Source: Corynebacterium breve (GTDB taxonomy: Bacteria; Actinomycetota; Actinomycetes; Mycobacteriales; Mycobacteriaceae). Taken from it: a DNA stretch of 64,000 bases. The notes beneath the pieces are model-generated. The model saw only the letters and a list, made by a program, of their open reading frames with translations, searched no databases and was not told the origin of the DNA. Below, in pieces: positions 8,434-17,597 of this stretch. The stretch spans positions 682,001 to 746,000 of the forward strand of contig NZ_CP126969.1 in the NCBI RefSeq assembly GCF_030252165.1. Reading direction: 5' to 3'. How positions within the stretch are numbered: position 1 is the first letter of the stretch; each line of letters starts with the position of its first letter. The position numbers and the translations under genes were made by a program.

Positions 8434-9303
8434 ATGATTGATGCTCGCGACACTGCACTTGTTATTGAAGGTGGCGGAATGCGCAATTCCTACACCGCCG
8501 GCGCTATTGCCCGGTTTATTGAAAAGGACGTGCAGTTCGGCTGGGTCGGGGGAGTGTCTGCAGGGTCGTCGCATCTGTGCAGTCTGTTATCCCGCGATGC
8601 AGATCGTGCGAAGAAGGCTTTCACCTCGTTTGCGGGGCATCCGGAGTTTGGCGGCTGGCAGTCGCTCTTGCGCGGAACGGGATATTTCAATGCCGAGTTT
8701 ATTTACGAAAATTCCGACGAGGCACTTCCATTCGACTTTGCTACGTTTCAGTCCAACCCGGCAGAGCTTCACATCGATGGGTGTCGCGCAGACACGGGAG
8801 AAACCGTCTCGTGGACCAGAAAAGATATTGAAAAGAAGCAAGATATCCTCGTTCGGGTGAGAGCTTCGTCAACTATGCCTTTAATCATGCCGATGCGTGT
8901 GATTGACGGAGCTCCATTTGTCGATGGAGCTCTCGGGGAATCCGGTGGTTTGCTTATCGGCGCCGCCGAACGCGCCGGCTTCAGCAAGTTTGCGGTGCTT
9001 ACTTCACGTACCCGTGACTACTGGAAATCCGAGGTCAAGCGACCGGAGACGATTCGTCGCTTGTTCAGGAAATACCCTGCGGTGGCTCAAGCTCAAATTG
9101 ACCGCCCGGCTCGTTACAACGCCTCCAAACAGCGCATTATTGATTTGGAAGAATCGGGTAAAGCAAAAGTGTTCTTTCCGGAAACTATGCCGGTTGACGT
9201 GGGGGAACGAAACGTGTCCAAACTTTTGGTTGCCTATAATCTCGGTTTAGACCAAATCGATCGTGAATGGGAATCGTGGATGCAGTTTCTTCAGCTTTCT
9301 TAG
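8434..9303 (+). CDS. Patatin-like phospholipase (RssA/YjjU type)
   Basis: 289 residues from ATG 8434. It has the oxyanion loop EGGGMRN (residues 12-18), the nucleophile elbow GVSAGS with Ser42, and the catalytic Asp in VDGALGESGG, giving a Ser-Asp dyad. A lipid acyl hydrolase activity is expected; the substrate is unknown. It is cytoplasmic (no signal peptide) and is divergent from the HNH nuclease, with about 55 bases between the two starts. Confidence 0.88.
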   Translation: MIDARDTALVIEGGGMRNSYTAGAIARFIEKDVQFGWVGGVSAGSSHLCSLLSRDADRAKKAFTSFAGHPEFGGWQSLLRGTGYFNAEFIYENSDEALPFDFATFQSNPAELHIDGCRADTGETVSWTRKDIEKKQDILVRVRASSTMPLIMPMRVIDGAPFVDGALGESGGLLIGAAERAGFSKFAVLTSRTRDYWKSEVKRPETIRRLFRKYPAVAQAQIDRPARYNASKQRIIDLEESGKAKVFFPETMPVDVGERNVSKLLVAYNLGLDQIDREWESWMQFLQLS

Positions 9304-9379
9304 CCCTGTGACCTGCAGCGGTTGTCACTTGCTGAAAAAATACTTAGACTTTGAAGAAAAGTATGCAAGGGGGGTCACC

Positions 9380-10708
9380 GTGAGAACTCGCACCATCTGC
9401 CGCATCCCCGATCATGGGCTGGGAGCAATCAGAGACGTGCCTCTGACATTGCTTGACGCTGCCTACCTAAAGTGGCGTTTGGACTCTAGTGAGCTGAACG
9501 AACTCGATCTCGAAGCCGAGCTTTTTGAAAGCTCCAAGACGGACGGTCTCGTGGTGCTGATCGACGAGCGCCCCGTTGCAGTTCTCGAGCCTTTTGAGCG
9601 CCGTGCATACTTCGAGTTAGACCGCGTTGTCGATCGTGAGTGCATTCCACTGATCACCGTGCGTATTACCCCGTATGAGGTCATTGCGCGTTTACCGCGG
9701 CCGGGCTTGTGTCTGCCGATTAACCATCCGCCACAAGCCGACTGGGTGATCGCACCACCTGGACCATTGCGTACCGTTCGCTTTGATCGACCCGACGTGA
9801 TTGACGATCCACGCAGACGCGCACAGGTCTTTGTAGCGCTGCATCCACGCGGCGATGACATCGAGGTGGCCCTTGACGGTGAGCGGATTGGAGTGCTTGA
9901 ACCCGAAGACTCTGAAGCTTTGCTGCCACTCGCTCGCGAGCTACAACAGCTCGGCGTATTGCTCGTTGCACGCGCTTACCAGGCTCCTTTGGGCACCCAA
10001 GCGACGTTAACGTTTTACGCTTCCCCGGTCGATGATATTTCTACGCTCATCGTGAACCCATTTACGGTGGTCACTAGTGATGGCGCTTATTATCCTGGCG
10101 GAGAGCCTACAGTCTCATTTGCGGCAGCGAAAAAGCATGAGCCCGAGGAAGACGATAACTACTCCAAGTTCGGCGCGCCCATCGTTGAAGAGGAAGACGT
10201 GCCATTCGACGCGGCTGGGCCGGAATCAAAGCGCCGGGGAAGGGCGAGGAAGGCCACTCCTGGCTTGGTCGCTGCGGCTGTGTTCGGTGGCGTTATCCTG
10301 TTCGGTGCGGGAGCGGCAGCGTTGATTGGGCCTGACCAGTCTGCTTCGGAAGAGCCAACTCAGCAAGCTTCCGTTACGACGAGCGAGAAAAGCACAACGT
10401 CGTCTCCATCGACTACGGCCTCGTCCACATCGACACCATCGCCAACTACGACGGAATCCTCGACGCCTCCTCCGCCGCCACCACCTGTGGAACCTCCGCC
10501 ACCGCCACCGGTAGCGCCGGAAGTTGTAGAGGCCCCTCCGAGTTCATTTGAGGAGTATGCGGTGACTGAGCCGTACATTCCGCCTCAGCCTCCTCCACCT
10601 CCACCGCCTGTGGAACCTCCGCCGCCACCACCTCCACCACCGCTGTCTCCTGAAGAACAGTTTGTGCGGGACTTGGAGGATTTCGTGGACAGTATCGTCG
10701 GCCCTTAA
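9380..10708 (+). CDS. Membrane-anchored protein with proline-rich C-terminal tail
   Basis: 442 residues from GTG 9380, preceded by an AAGGGGGG ribosome binding site. Residues 1 to ~290 form a soluble region I do not recognise, with two similar HIRAN-like blocks (VLIDERPVAVLEPFE and VALDGERIGVLEPED). A single membrane helix follows (LVAAAVFGGVILFGAGAAAL), then a Ser/Thr-rich stretch and two runs of proline with repeated PPPVEPP. The tail could span the cell wall. Its stop codon overlaps the prfC stop by 4 bases. The domain comparison to HIRAN is tentative. Confidence 0.7.
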   Translation: MRTRTICRIPDHGLGAIRDVPLTLLDAAYLKWRLDSSELNELDLEAELFESSKTDGLVVLIDERPVAVLEPFERRAYFELDRVVDRECIPLITVRITPYEVIARLPRPGLCLPINHPPQADWVIAPPGPLRTVRFDRPDVIDDPRRRAQVFVALHPRGDDIEVALDGERIGVLEPEDSEALLPLARELQQLGVLLVARAYQAPLGTQATLTFYASPVDDISTLIVNPFTVVTSDGAYYPGGEPTVSFAAAKKHEPEEDDNYSKFGAPIVEEEDVPFDAAGPESKRRGRARKATPGLVAAAVFGGVILFGAGAAALIGPDQSASEEPTQQASVTTSEKSTTSSPSTTASSTSTPSPTTTESSTPPPPPPPVEPPPPPPVAPEVVEAPPSSFEEYAVTEPYIPPQPPPPPPPVEPPPPPPPPPLSPEEQFVRDLEDFVDSIVGP

Positions 10709-12336
10709 TCGGCGACGAGTGGCTCCATCGTGAGGTGTGGATTCTCCTTCTCCACGAATGCGAGTTTCCATTTGTCGCCAAACAGGGCGATGTATTCGCC
10801 GTCGGTGCGGGTGAAGATCTCCACCCCGCGCTGACGACCCAGTTCCGCAGCGCTTTCGGCATCTGTGCGTCGTGCAACTGAGTACGGAATTGGTTCAGTG
10901 ACCGTCTCGACGTTGTATTCCAACTCCATACGGGACTGCATGACCTCGAACTGCATTGGGCCAACGGCGGCCATGACGGGTGCTGCGTCGCCACGAAGAT
11001 CGTTTCGTAGAATCTGCACAACGCCCTCGGCATCTAACTGCTCAAGGGCCTTACGGAACTGCTTGTACTTGCCTAGGCTCTGCGCGCGCAGCGTACGGAA
11101 GTGCTCCGGCGCGAACTGTGGCATCGGAGGGTATTGCACTTTGCGCCCAGAATAGATCGTGTCGCCAGGGGCAAGGGACCCAGCGTTGACCAGGCCGATG
11201 ATGTCACCCGGAAATGCAGTTTCAACGGTGTCACGGGTGCGTCCGAACACAGTCAGCGCGTACTTCGTAGAAAAGCTTCTGCCAGATTGGGCGTGCGTGA
11301 CCTGCATTCCACGATCGAATTCGCCGGACACCACGCGCATGAATGCCAGGGTATCGCGGTGATTCCGGTCCATGCCTGCCTGCACTTTGAAGACAACGCC
11401 GGAGAAATCGTCGTTGAGATCGCGACTCTCATCCATGGCGCTTGTCGACGACTCCACCGCCTTTGGGTCCGACTCCCGCCCGTGAGGTGCAGGCGCGATT
11501 TCGCACAGAGTGTCGAGGATCTGGTGGACACCAAAGTTCAGCATGGCCGAGGCGAAAATCAGTGGAGAAGTTTCGCACTGCTCGAACAACTCTTGATTGT
11601 GGGTGGCGCCGTCCATCGCGAGAAGTTCAGCTTCTTCAACTGCGGTTTCCCATGCGTCGCCTTCGCGCGCTGCAGCGTCTTCAGGGGAGAAATGTTCCTC
11701 TGGTGCGATGGTTGAGCCACCCGCGGTTCGGGTGAAGTGGATGTAGTTGTCCGCTTCGCCCTCGTCGTTTACATGTGCAAGACCTCGGAAATCGCCTGCT
11801 TCGCCGACCGGCCAATACAGGGGAGTGGGCTGGAGGCCGATTTCCGTGACGATCTCGTCGACAAGCTCAAGCGGCTCGCGGCCGATGCGGTCCCACTTGT
11901 TGATCACTGTGACGATGGGCAGGCCGCGAGCTTTACAAACGCGGAAGAGCTTGAGGGTCTGTGGCTCGAGGCCTTTGGCGGCATCGATCAGCATGACTGC
12001 AGCATCGACGGCAGAGAGCACGCGGTAGGTGTCCTCGGAAAAGTCGGCGTGGCCTGGGGTGTCAACGAGGTTGATGACGTAAGGCTCGTCGGCGTGGCCT
12101 TCTGGAGCATACTCAAACTGCAGTGCGGAGGACGCGATGGAAATGCCACGATCCTTTTCCATTTCCATCCAGTCGGAAACGGTTGCTTTGCGGTTGCCCT
12201 TTCCGTGGGTGGCACCTGCCTCGGTGATGATGTGGGCATGCAGCGCGAGCGCTTCGGTGAGCGTCGACTTACCGGCGTCGGGGTGGGCGATGACTGCGAA
12301 TGTGCGGCGACGTTGTGCTTCCGAAAGCGTACTCAT
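10705..12336 (-). CDS. prfC: Peptide chain release factor 3
   Basis: 543 residues from ATG 12336. GTPase motifs are AHPDAGKST (P-loop), DRGISIASSALQFEY (switch I), DTPGHADF and NKWDR. Length and the C-terminal EF-G-like region fit RF3, which recycles RF1/RF2 from the ribosome after peptide release. The frame extends upstream, but MSTLSEAQRRRTFAVIAHPD matches the family start. Convergent 4-base stop-codon overlap with the preceding gene. Confidence 0.93.
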   Translation of the reverse strand: MSTLSEAQRRRTFAVIAHPDAGKSTLTEALALHAHIITEAGATHGKGNRKATVSDWMEMEKDRGISIASSALQFEYAPEGHADEPYVINLVDTPGHADFSEDTYRVLSAVDAAVMLIDAAKGLEPQTLKLFRVCKARGLPIVTVINKWDRIGREPLELVDEIVTEIGLQPTPLYWPVGEAGDFRGLAHVNDEGEADNYIHFTRTAGGSTIAPEEHFSPEDAAAREGDAWETAVEEAELLAMDGATHNQELFEQCETSPLIFASAMLNFGVHQILDTLCEIAPAPHGRESDPKAVESSTSAMDESRDLNDDFSGVVFKVQAGMDRNHRDTLAFMRVVSGEFDRGMQVTHAQSGRSFSTKYALTVFGRTRDTVETAFPGDIIGLVNAGSLAPGDTIYSGRKVQYPPMPQFAPEHFRTLRAQSLGKYKQFRKALEQLDAEGVVQILRNDLRGDAAPVMAAVGPMQFEVMQSRMELEYNVETVTEPIPYSVARRTDAESAAELGRQRGVEIFTRTDGEYIALFGDKWKLAFVEKENPHLTMEPLVAD

Positions 12337-12448
12337 GAGATATGAGAGTAGTCGCTGGAAGGTAGAAAAATCGATCCGGGGTTGGACTGATGTGTATGAT
12401 GGCGGAAGTAAGATGAACACATGTCAACAATTATGGGAGTTGGACACA

Positions 12449-12997
12449 ATGAAGATTGGCGTTATTCTCGGCTCTATTCGTGAAGGCCGCGCTGGGGAGT
12501 CCGTAGCAAACTGGGTCATGGAAGCAACAACGGGCCGCGAAGCTGCGACTTACGAACTTATCGACCTAAAGGAATTCAACGTTCCCCTGTTGGAGTCTTC
12601 GGTTGTGCCAGGCGCTGCGAACAAGCAGTACGATGACGAGAACGTGACCAAGTGGTCCCAGGCGATCGATGCGTGCGACGCGTATATCCTTGTTACTCCT
12701 GAATACAATCACTCGGTTCCAGGTGGAATGAAGAATGCTTTCGACTCGCTCGGTTCCGAGTGGGCTGGCAAGCCAATCGCATTCGTTGCCTACGGCGCAG
12801 CAGGCGGCACCCGTTCGGTTGAGCACTGGCGCACAATTGTTGCAAACTTCAGCATGTATGACCTGCGCAACCAGATCGACTTGAACCTGTTTACCGAGTT
12901 TGGCGAGAACGGCGTACAGCCAAACGAGCGTCGCGCCGGTGAGCTTGAGGGCATCTTGGGAGAGCTTGAGACAATTACCGCTCAGCTGAACAAGTAA
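12449..12997 (+). CDS. NADPH-dependent FMN reductase
   Basis: 182 residues from ATG 12449, with GGGAG upstream. It has the flavodoxin-like FMN phosphate loop GSIREGRAGE and the signature TPEYNHSVPGGMKNAFD, followed by AYGAAGGTRSVEHWR. Members reduce FMN or quinones/azo compounds with NAD(P)H. It is monocistronic and ends in a strong terminator. Confidence 0.9.
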   Translation: MKIGVILGSIREGRAGESVANWVMEATTGREAATYELIDLKEFNVPLLESSVVPGAANKQYDDENVTKWSQAIDACDAYILVTPEYNHSVPGGMKNAFDSLGSEWAGKPIAFVAYGAAGGTRSVEHWRTIVANFSMYDLRNQIDLNLFTEFGENGVQPNERRAGELEGILGELETITAQLNK

Positions 12998-13009
12998 TTG
13001 ATCAGAGTC

Positions 13010-13046
13010 AAAGCCCGGCCTTCCCATTGTGGGGAGGCCGGGCTTT
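13010..13046 (+). terminator. Intrinsic terminator after the FMN reductase gene
   Basis: A 16-base stem (AAAGCCCGGCCT.../...AGGCCGGGCTTT) with a short loop lies 13 bases after the stop. Its flanks (CTTTGG, CAAAG) also allow function for the leftward small gene at 13077. Confidence 0.85.
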
Positions 13047-13076
13047 GGTCTTGCTGGGTGATTCTAGGTGGGTGGG

Positions 13077-13259
13077 TTAGTCGTCCCAGTCATCGTCCCA
13101 ATCATCGTCGTTGTCATCGTCCCAATCATCGTCCCAATCGAGCCAATCGCCAACGATGTTGTCAACAATCGGACCAAGGTTTGGAACGGAAGAGCCGATA
13201 CCGCCGGCGAATGCTGCGAGTGCCGCCATGATGGAGGCAATGATGTTCTGGAGGTTCAT
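13077..13259 (-). CDS. Tiny acidic WDDD-repeat protein, porin-like candidate
   Basis: 60 residues from ATG 13259, with AGGAG correctly placed upstream, so it is very likely translated. The N-terminal two-thirds is amphipathic/hydrophobic (ASIMAALAAFAGG, then LGPIVDNIVGDWLD). The last ~20 residues are a tetrapeptide repeat of WDDD, WDDD, NDDD, WDDD, WDD. Size, acidity, and an amphipathic body without a signal peptide recall the short corynebacterial mycomembrane porins PorA and PorH, but there is no direct sequence match that I can see. Monocistronic. Confidence 0.7.
   Translation of the reverse strand: MNLQNIIASIMAALAAFAGGIGSSVPNLGPIVDNIVGDWLDWDDDWDDDNDDDWDDDWDD
13081..13140. repeat. Five 12-base tandem units coding for WDDD
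   Basis: Five back-to-back units of TCGTCCCAATCA (the third is TCGTCGTTGTCA) encode the acidic tail of the small protein on the minus strand. The unit is a multiple of three, so slippage would change tail length without breaking the frame. Confidence 0.85.
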
Positions 13260-13438
13260 GTGTCGCTCCTGTCGAAATCGAGTGGAAGTGGATAGTGGCG
13301 TGCAGGGATCCCGAGTGCACATTCATTACTAAAACAACAGAAACGTGCGGTGGCAAGGGCAAGGAAAGCTACAAGATTTGGCGCATATGGCCTGATCAGG
13401 TGAGATGATTTTGGTGTGAAACAGAAATGAACAAACTG

Positions 13439-14080
13439 TCATCGTCGGCCGCGAGAATGCACCTGATTTTGGGCTTTGGATAAGCCTTCCTTTGTGATCA
13501 ATTGTGTGGCTTCTGCGGCGAGGTGGATCTGCTCGTCGAGCTCGGGGGACGATTCGACAACCCCTAGCACCCATTCGGGGATGGGCTGGCGGTCTGTCGG
13601 TCGACCAATGCCCACGCGTACACGAATGTAATCGCGAGTACCCACCTGTTCGGTGATGGACTTCAGGCCGTTGTGCCCGTTCTCGTTCCCTCCGAGTTTG
13701 AGTCGCACTTGTCCAGGAGGCAGGTCCAGCTCATCGTGAATGACGATGATGTGGTCCGGTTCGATTCCCAACAAACGTGCTACCGGAGCGACTCCCTCGC
13801 CGGAAAGGTTCATGTATGTGGTCGAGCGTAGGTATGCCACATCGCCAGCGACGGCGACGTTCGCTTTGACCCCGGGGACAGGTTCCAAGTGCGTCTCGTT
13901 TTCCGCGAGAAGATGATCGAGTGCCATGTACCCCACATTGTGGCGGGTAGCTGCGTATTTTGCACCGGGGTTGCCCAGTCCAACAACCAGCCAGGTGGCG
14001 TCGTTAGCGCTCAAAGTGCGCGCGGCGGGCGAAGTGGCAGACGCTGATCGAGCAAACAGGCGTTTCACAAAATCAAACAC
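13439..14080 (-). CDS. pth: Peptidyl-tRNA hydrolase (first of two)
   Basis: 213 residues. Motifs are VVGLGNPGAKYAATRHNVGYMALD (with the catalytic His in RHNVG), TYMNLSGEGV, IHDELDLPPGQVRLK and GHNGLKSI. It releases peptides from stalled peptidyl-tRNA. Compared with usual Pth there is an extra ~28-residue Ala/Ser-rich N-terminus. A paralogue lies at 24078-24647. The divergent neighbour is nitronate monooxygenase, 32 bases away. Confidence 0.92.
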   Translation of the reverse strand: MFDFVKRLFARSASATSPAARTLSANDATWLVVGLGNPGAKYAATRHNVGYMALDHLLAENETHLEPVPGVKANVAVAGDVAYLRSTTYMNLSGEGVAPVARLLGIEPDHIIVIHDELDLPPGQVRLKLGGNENGHNGLKSITEQVGTRDYIRVRVGIGRPTDRQPIPEWVLGVVESSPELDEQIHLAAEATQLITKEGLSKAQNQVHSRGRR

Positions 14081-14112
14081 GGAATTATTGTCGCATATCT
14101 ACACTGAAGCGC

Positions 14113-15066
14113 ATGAGTACGTCCCCTCACCATGCCCTGACTCTTCCACCTGTGATCGCTGCCCCCATGGCCGGTGGGCCGTCGACTCCTGCGCTGGCCA
14201 ATGCAGTCGATTTCGGTTTCCTCGCCCTTGGTACTTGCTCGTTGAAGGAGGCCGAAGATCAGCTTGCACAAGTTAACGCCCCGTATGGCGTGAACCTTTT
14301 TTATCCGCAGGCCGATGAACCCCAGCTTTCGGACATCAACGCTGTGGCCAAGGAGCTTTCTGTCGACGTTCCAAGTGTTGACTTGACCAATGGGTTCGCG
14401 CAGAAGTTCGCACTCATCCTCTCGCTTGACAACCCGCCCGCGGTGGTTTCCTCGACGTTTGGGTGTTTCACTGTCGGGGAGATCGACGCGCTCCACGAAC
14501 GTGGCATCGAGGCATGGGTTACCGTGACAAATCCGCGCGATGCCGAGATCGCTTCTCGACGAGGCGCCGACCGACTCGTCGTCCAGGGCCCAGAAGCAGG
14601 CGGGCACCGCTCGACCTGGTCAATTTTCGAGGAACCAGACCAGCGGCCGCTTGCGCAGCTCCTTTCTGCTGTGCAAGAAGTATCCGAGCTGCCCCTGATC
14701 GCTGCGGGAGGTGCTCGTACCTCTGAAGACGTGGCAGATTTGATTGCGCGCGGCGCCCAGTCGGTCGCATGTGGTTCGGCATTCTTGCTTGCCGACGAAG
14801 CCGGCACCTCCCAATTCAACCGTGAGTTGTTGGAAGCCGGTGGGTCGTCGATAAGCACTCGTGCATTCTCAGGACGTTATGCGCGTGGCATGGAAACGGA
14901 ATTTACCCGAACGCATGAGGATATGGCTGCGCTGTACCCGTACCTGAACGCGATGCTAAAGCCCCGTCGGGCGGAGCAGGAATATGCGTATTGCTTAGTT
15001 GGGATTGATCCGGAAAGAATTCACGTGGGAGCGGCCTCACAGCTACAAGAAACGCTGCTACCGTAG
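14113..15066 (+). CDS. Nitronate monooxygenase (2-nitropropane dioxygenase family)
   Basis: 317 residues, FMN-dependent TIM barrel. It has PVIAAPMAGGPSTP at the N-terminus, the QGPEAGGHR signature with the catalytic His, PLIAAGG, and SVACGSAFLLADEAGTS for phosphate binding. It would oxidise alkyl nitronates or propionate-3-nitronate, a detoxification role. The TPM-domain gene begins 5 bases after its stop. Confidence 0.88.
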   Translation: MSTSPHHALTLPPVIAAPMAGGPSTPALANAVDFGFLALGTCSLKEAEDQLAQVNAPYGVNLFYPQADEPQLSDINAVAKELSVDVPSVDLTNGFAQKFALILSLDNPPAVVSSTFGCFTVGEIDALHERGIEAWVTVTNPRDAEIASRRGADRLVVQGPEAGGHRSTWSIFEEPDQRPLAQLLSAVQEVSELPLIAAGGARTSEDVADLIARGAQSVACGSAFLLADEAGTSQFNRELLEAGGSSISTRAFSGRYARGMETEFTRTHEDMAALYPYLNAMLKPRRAEQEYAYCLVGIDPERIHVGAASQLQETLLP

Positions 15067-15071
15067 GAAAT

Positions 15072-16455
15072 ATGAGACGACTTCTTGCCGCGTCAGCAAC
15101 CGTAACACTGGTAGTCTTGGCTGCCCCAGGAGTTTTTTGCGCAAGGAGGAGTCACGGTCACGATCGAGGATCCGCACGGCTTGCTCAAGCCTATTGAGGT
15201 TCAACGGCTAGAAAACGAGACTGCACAGCAAGGCCTCCCGGACGTTGTTCAGCAGGTGGACTACTTGGTGTTTGCAGAAAATGACGAAAACCTCAATGAC
15301 ACAGTCGAGGAGTATGCCCGCGACAATCGCCCTGATCTGATCGCCCCAGACGACGATCACTTCACCGATGGCCACCTGATTGTTGCGGTGGGGTACGACC
15401 CGCAAATGAATGGTGTCTACTGCGGAAACGACGTGTGTGACCAGCTTGATCTGTGGAGTGGAAAGCACCTCAATCGGACTTTGGAATCGGCCAAGGACTT
15501 CCTGCGAGACAAAGCGATTGCGTCCGGTTTACTCGCCTCGGTAGCGTATGCCGGCGACGAGGAAGCGGTGGCACAGGATCGGGCAGATTCTGACCGCGCA
15601 GACAAGATTGCGCTAGGGGTTGGGGGAGGCTTCGCAGCTGTTGGCCTTATGTCCGCAGGTGGCGCGATTGCTTACTCTCGGCGCAAGAAGAAGCGAGATC
15701 GGATTGAAGAGGCACGTAGCGACTATGACTATGTGATGAAGCATTACGCGGACACCGCGCAGCGCCTAGATGAGATCGATATCCGTGCGCATTCGTTGAC
15801 CTCTCCTTTAGCAAATGCTGAACTTCGTAAGCAATGGGCTGATGTGCGCGACCGTTTCTTGGAGCTGGATAACGCGGTGCAATCTTTCCGTGGACTTTCT
15901 GTGTCGGCGGACGATGACACGTTCCACGAGCACTACGCAGAGCTCAACACTGCCGAGGAGACTACGCTGCAGGTCAAGACCGCCGAGCAGAATATCGAGA
16001 CGATCTACCAAGTAGAGCATGGGGATGAAGGGGCTCGCCTGGAGCTTCTCAATGAGTTAAAGAGCGACTTGCTCCAAGCCGAGACCACCGTGAAGTCGGA
16101 TTCACTGCGGGCCAGGGTGACTGAGCAGATCAGCAAGCTAGATACGCTGCGCTCCGATTTGTCTGCCCCGAACTTCCTAGAGCAGTTTGTCGTTCTCCTG
16201 GGCGATGTCTCGATGGTTCTGGCGACTGTCGACGCACAGGAATTTTCCGATGTGGATCGCGAGGCGGACCGCACTCCGCCTGCCGTATACGACACCAACT
16301 ACCGAGTGGGTACCGGCGTGAACAACTATGTGCCTTTCTACTTGATGGCCTCCTGGCACGATTCAGACGTGCAGGCGCACCAGGCGGCGGAATCGTCGGC
16401 GAATACGTCGTTTAGTTCGGGGTTCTCTGGCGGAGGGGGTTCATCTAGCTTTTAA
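15072..16455 (+). pseudogene. TPM-domain (DUF5129-like) membrane protein, frameshifted at its signal peptide
   Basis: An ATG at 15072 with AGGA upstream opens a textbook signal peptide (RRLLAASATVTLVVLAAPGVF) that reaches a TGA within 45 codons. One frame over, the rest of the protein runs to 16455. Removing one T from the run of six at 15133-15138 joins them as ...GVFA/QGGV, a proper AxA-like cleavage site, giving about 460 residues. The rest has a TPM domain, a membrane helix (GGGFAAVGLMSAGGAIAY) followed by RRKKKR, a coiled-coil region and a C-terminal GGGGSSSF typical of TPM proteins. Without the fix, the only start is TTG 15181, losing signal and domain start. It may be a broken gene, a sequencing slip, or a phase-variable tract. 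Confidence 0.75.
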
Positions 16456-16474
16456 GACACACTAGGGTAGTAGT

Positions 16475-17530
16475 ATGAACCTATCTACCCACGTGTCATT
16501 GATTGGTGCAGACAAATACTCTGGTGTTGAGCGCGGTATCCCGTCGCTTTGCGACGAAGACGAAGCTACCGCAGCAAAACAAATCCTGTTCCGACTGGCT
16601 TCCTTTACCAATGTGGAACCCTTCGACGCAGCGCTAGCCGCTTTGCAAGACCCCGAAGCGCGGTTTCTACGCACGCGCGATGAATGGGCTGATGTCGGCG
16701 GGTGGCCCCTCATCGACGTGACCCCGGTTGCTCTCATGGGCCCAGACGGGACCCTACAACTCTATTACTCCGAGAAGGAAGTACGCCCGATCGGGGAAGC
16801 GAAGACGCTGTCTGAGTTCAAAGCGGGGAAAGATGTCGGTATTCAAGGCACACGAGAGTTTCTGGACCGCATGATCCTGGGAGCCCAGCACCTGACCACA
16901 GAGATTGTCATGGAGACCGAGCCCTCTGGCACTGTGGAATTCCCCGGCGGAGCGGTCCGGGCGGTGGAACCACGAATCACCGAAGTGAAAGACGAGCTCG
17001 ATGCGCAGCGTGCCGACCGTCCGATCAGCTTTGAGCTTGCGTTATCCACTCAGCTAAACCGCCGGGAAACATTGGAATCTGCGATACGTGGTTTCGCCAC
17101 CGTAATCTTGGGCTTTCCTAACCCTTGGCGATGCCTCACATCTCAGGACATTATCCAGGTGGAGCGCTTTGTTACCGAAGCCTTTGCTGGCCGGGTCGTT
17201 TACCGCAAGGATGCAGCTACAGCGTGGTCAATGTTGCGCGACCAACCACTGATTCCGCTAATCGACGAGCCTACGGCCTTCGAAATCAACCTCGCAGTCT
17301 GGGGAACGAAGAGGCGGATTGGCGCGAGGATCGGGAAGTGGGATCGCGAGATAGAAGCTTTCATTGCCGACAAAACAGCGCTGGCTCCGCAAGGCGTGTC
17401 TTTTCCTAGGGTGCTGCGAGCGCAGACGTTTATTGAGCGGGCCCTCTTCCACCGCTCAATAAACCCAGACCTGGTTTTCACTGCTGGGCTCGGCAAAGAT
17501 ATTCTCGCGATGCTTAGCGCAGAACGATGA
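16475..17530 (+). CDS. Conserved hypothetical protein
   Basis: 351 residues, soluble, no signal peptide. Visible blocks include IPSLCDEDEATAAKQILFRL near the start and a DUF-like mid region FELALSTQLNRRETLESAI. I do not recognise the family. It starts 19 bases after the TPM gene on the same strand, so it is probably in the same operon as nitronate monooxygenase and the TPM protein. A hairpin follows it. Confidence 0.65.
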   Translation: MNLSTHVSLIGADKYSGVERGIPSLCDEDEATAAKQILFRLASFTNVEPFDAALAALQDPEARFLRTRDEWADVGGWPLIDVTPVALMGPDGTLQLYYSEKEVRPIGEAKTLSEFKAGKDVGIQGTREFLDRMILGAQHLTTEIVMETEPSGTVEFPGGAVRAVEPRITEVKDELDAQRADRPISFELALSTQLNRRETLESAIRGFATVILGFPNPWRCLTSQDIIQVERFVTEAFAGRVVYRKDAATAWSMLRDQPLIPLIDEPTAFEINLAVWGTKRRIGARIGKWDREIEAFIADKTALAPQGVSFPRVLRAQTFIERALFHRSINPDLVFTAGLGKDILAMLSAER

Positions 17531-17543
17531 GCCGCAACAACAA

Positions 17544-17579
17544 ATCGCCTGGTCTCCATGGGAATGGAGACCAGGCGAT
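17544..17579. terminator. Hairpin between convergent genes (terminator)
   Basis: A perfect 16-base stem, ATCGCCTGGTCTCCAT and its complement, with a GGGA loop. T-rich flanking is weak on both sides (GATTTGTTGTTG for the leftward genM transcript). One copy of the repeated word GCTTAACGACGA (17579-17590, minus strand) lies between the genM stop and this hairpin. Confidence 0.7.
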
Positions 17580-17597
17580 CGTCGTTAAGCGAATCTC

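Noticed and set aside
10360..10578. Gly/Val-rich frame opposite the polyproline tail
   Set aside because: It is the reverse complement of proline codons (GGN), not a glycine-rich protein.
13081..13140. CRISPR-like array
   Set aside because: The 12-base units are direct coding tandem repeats with no spacers.
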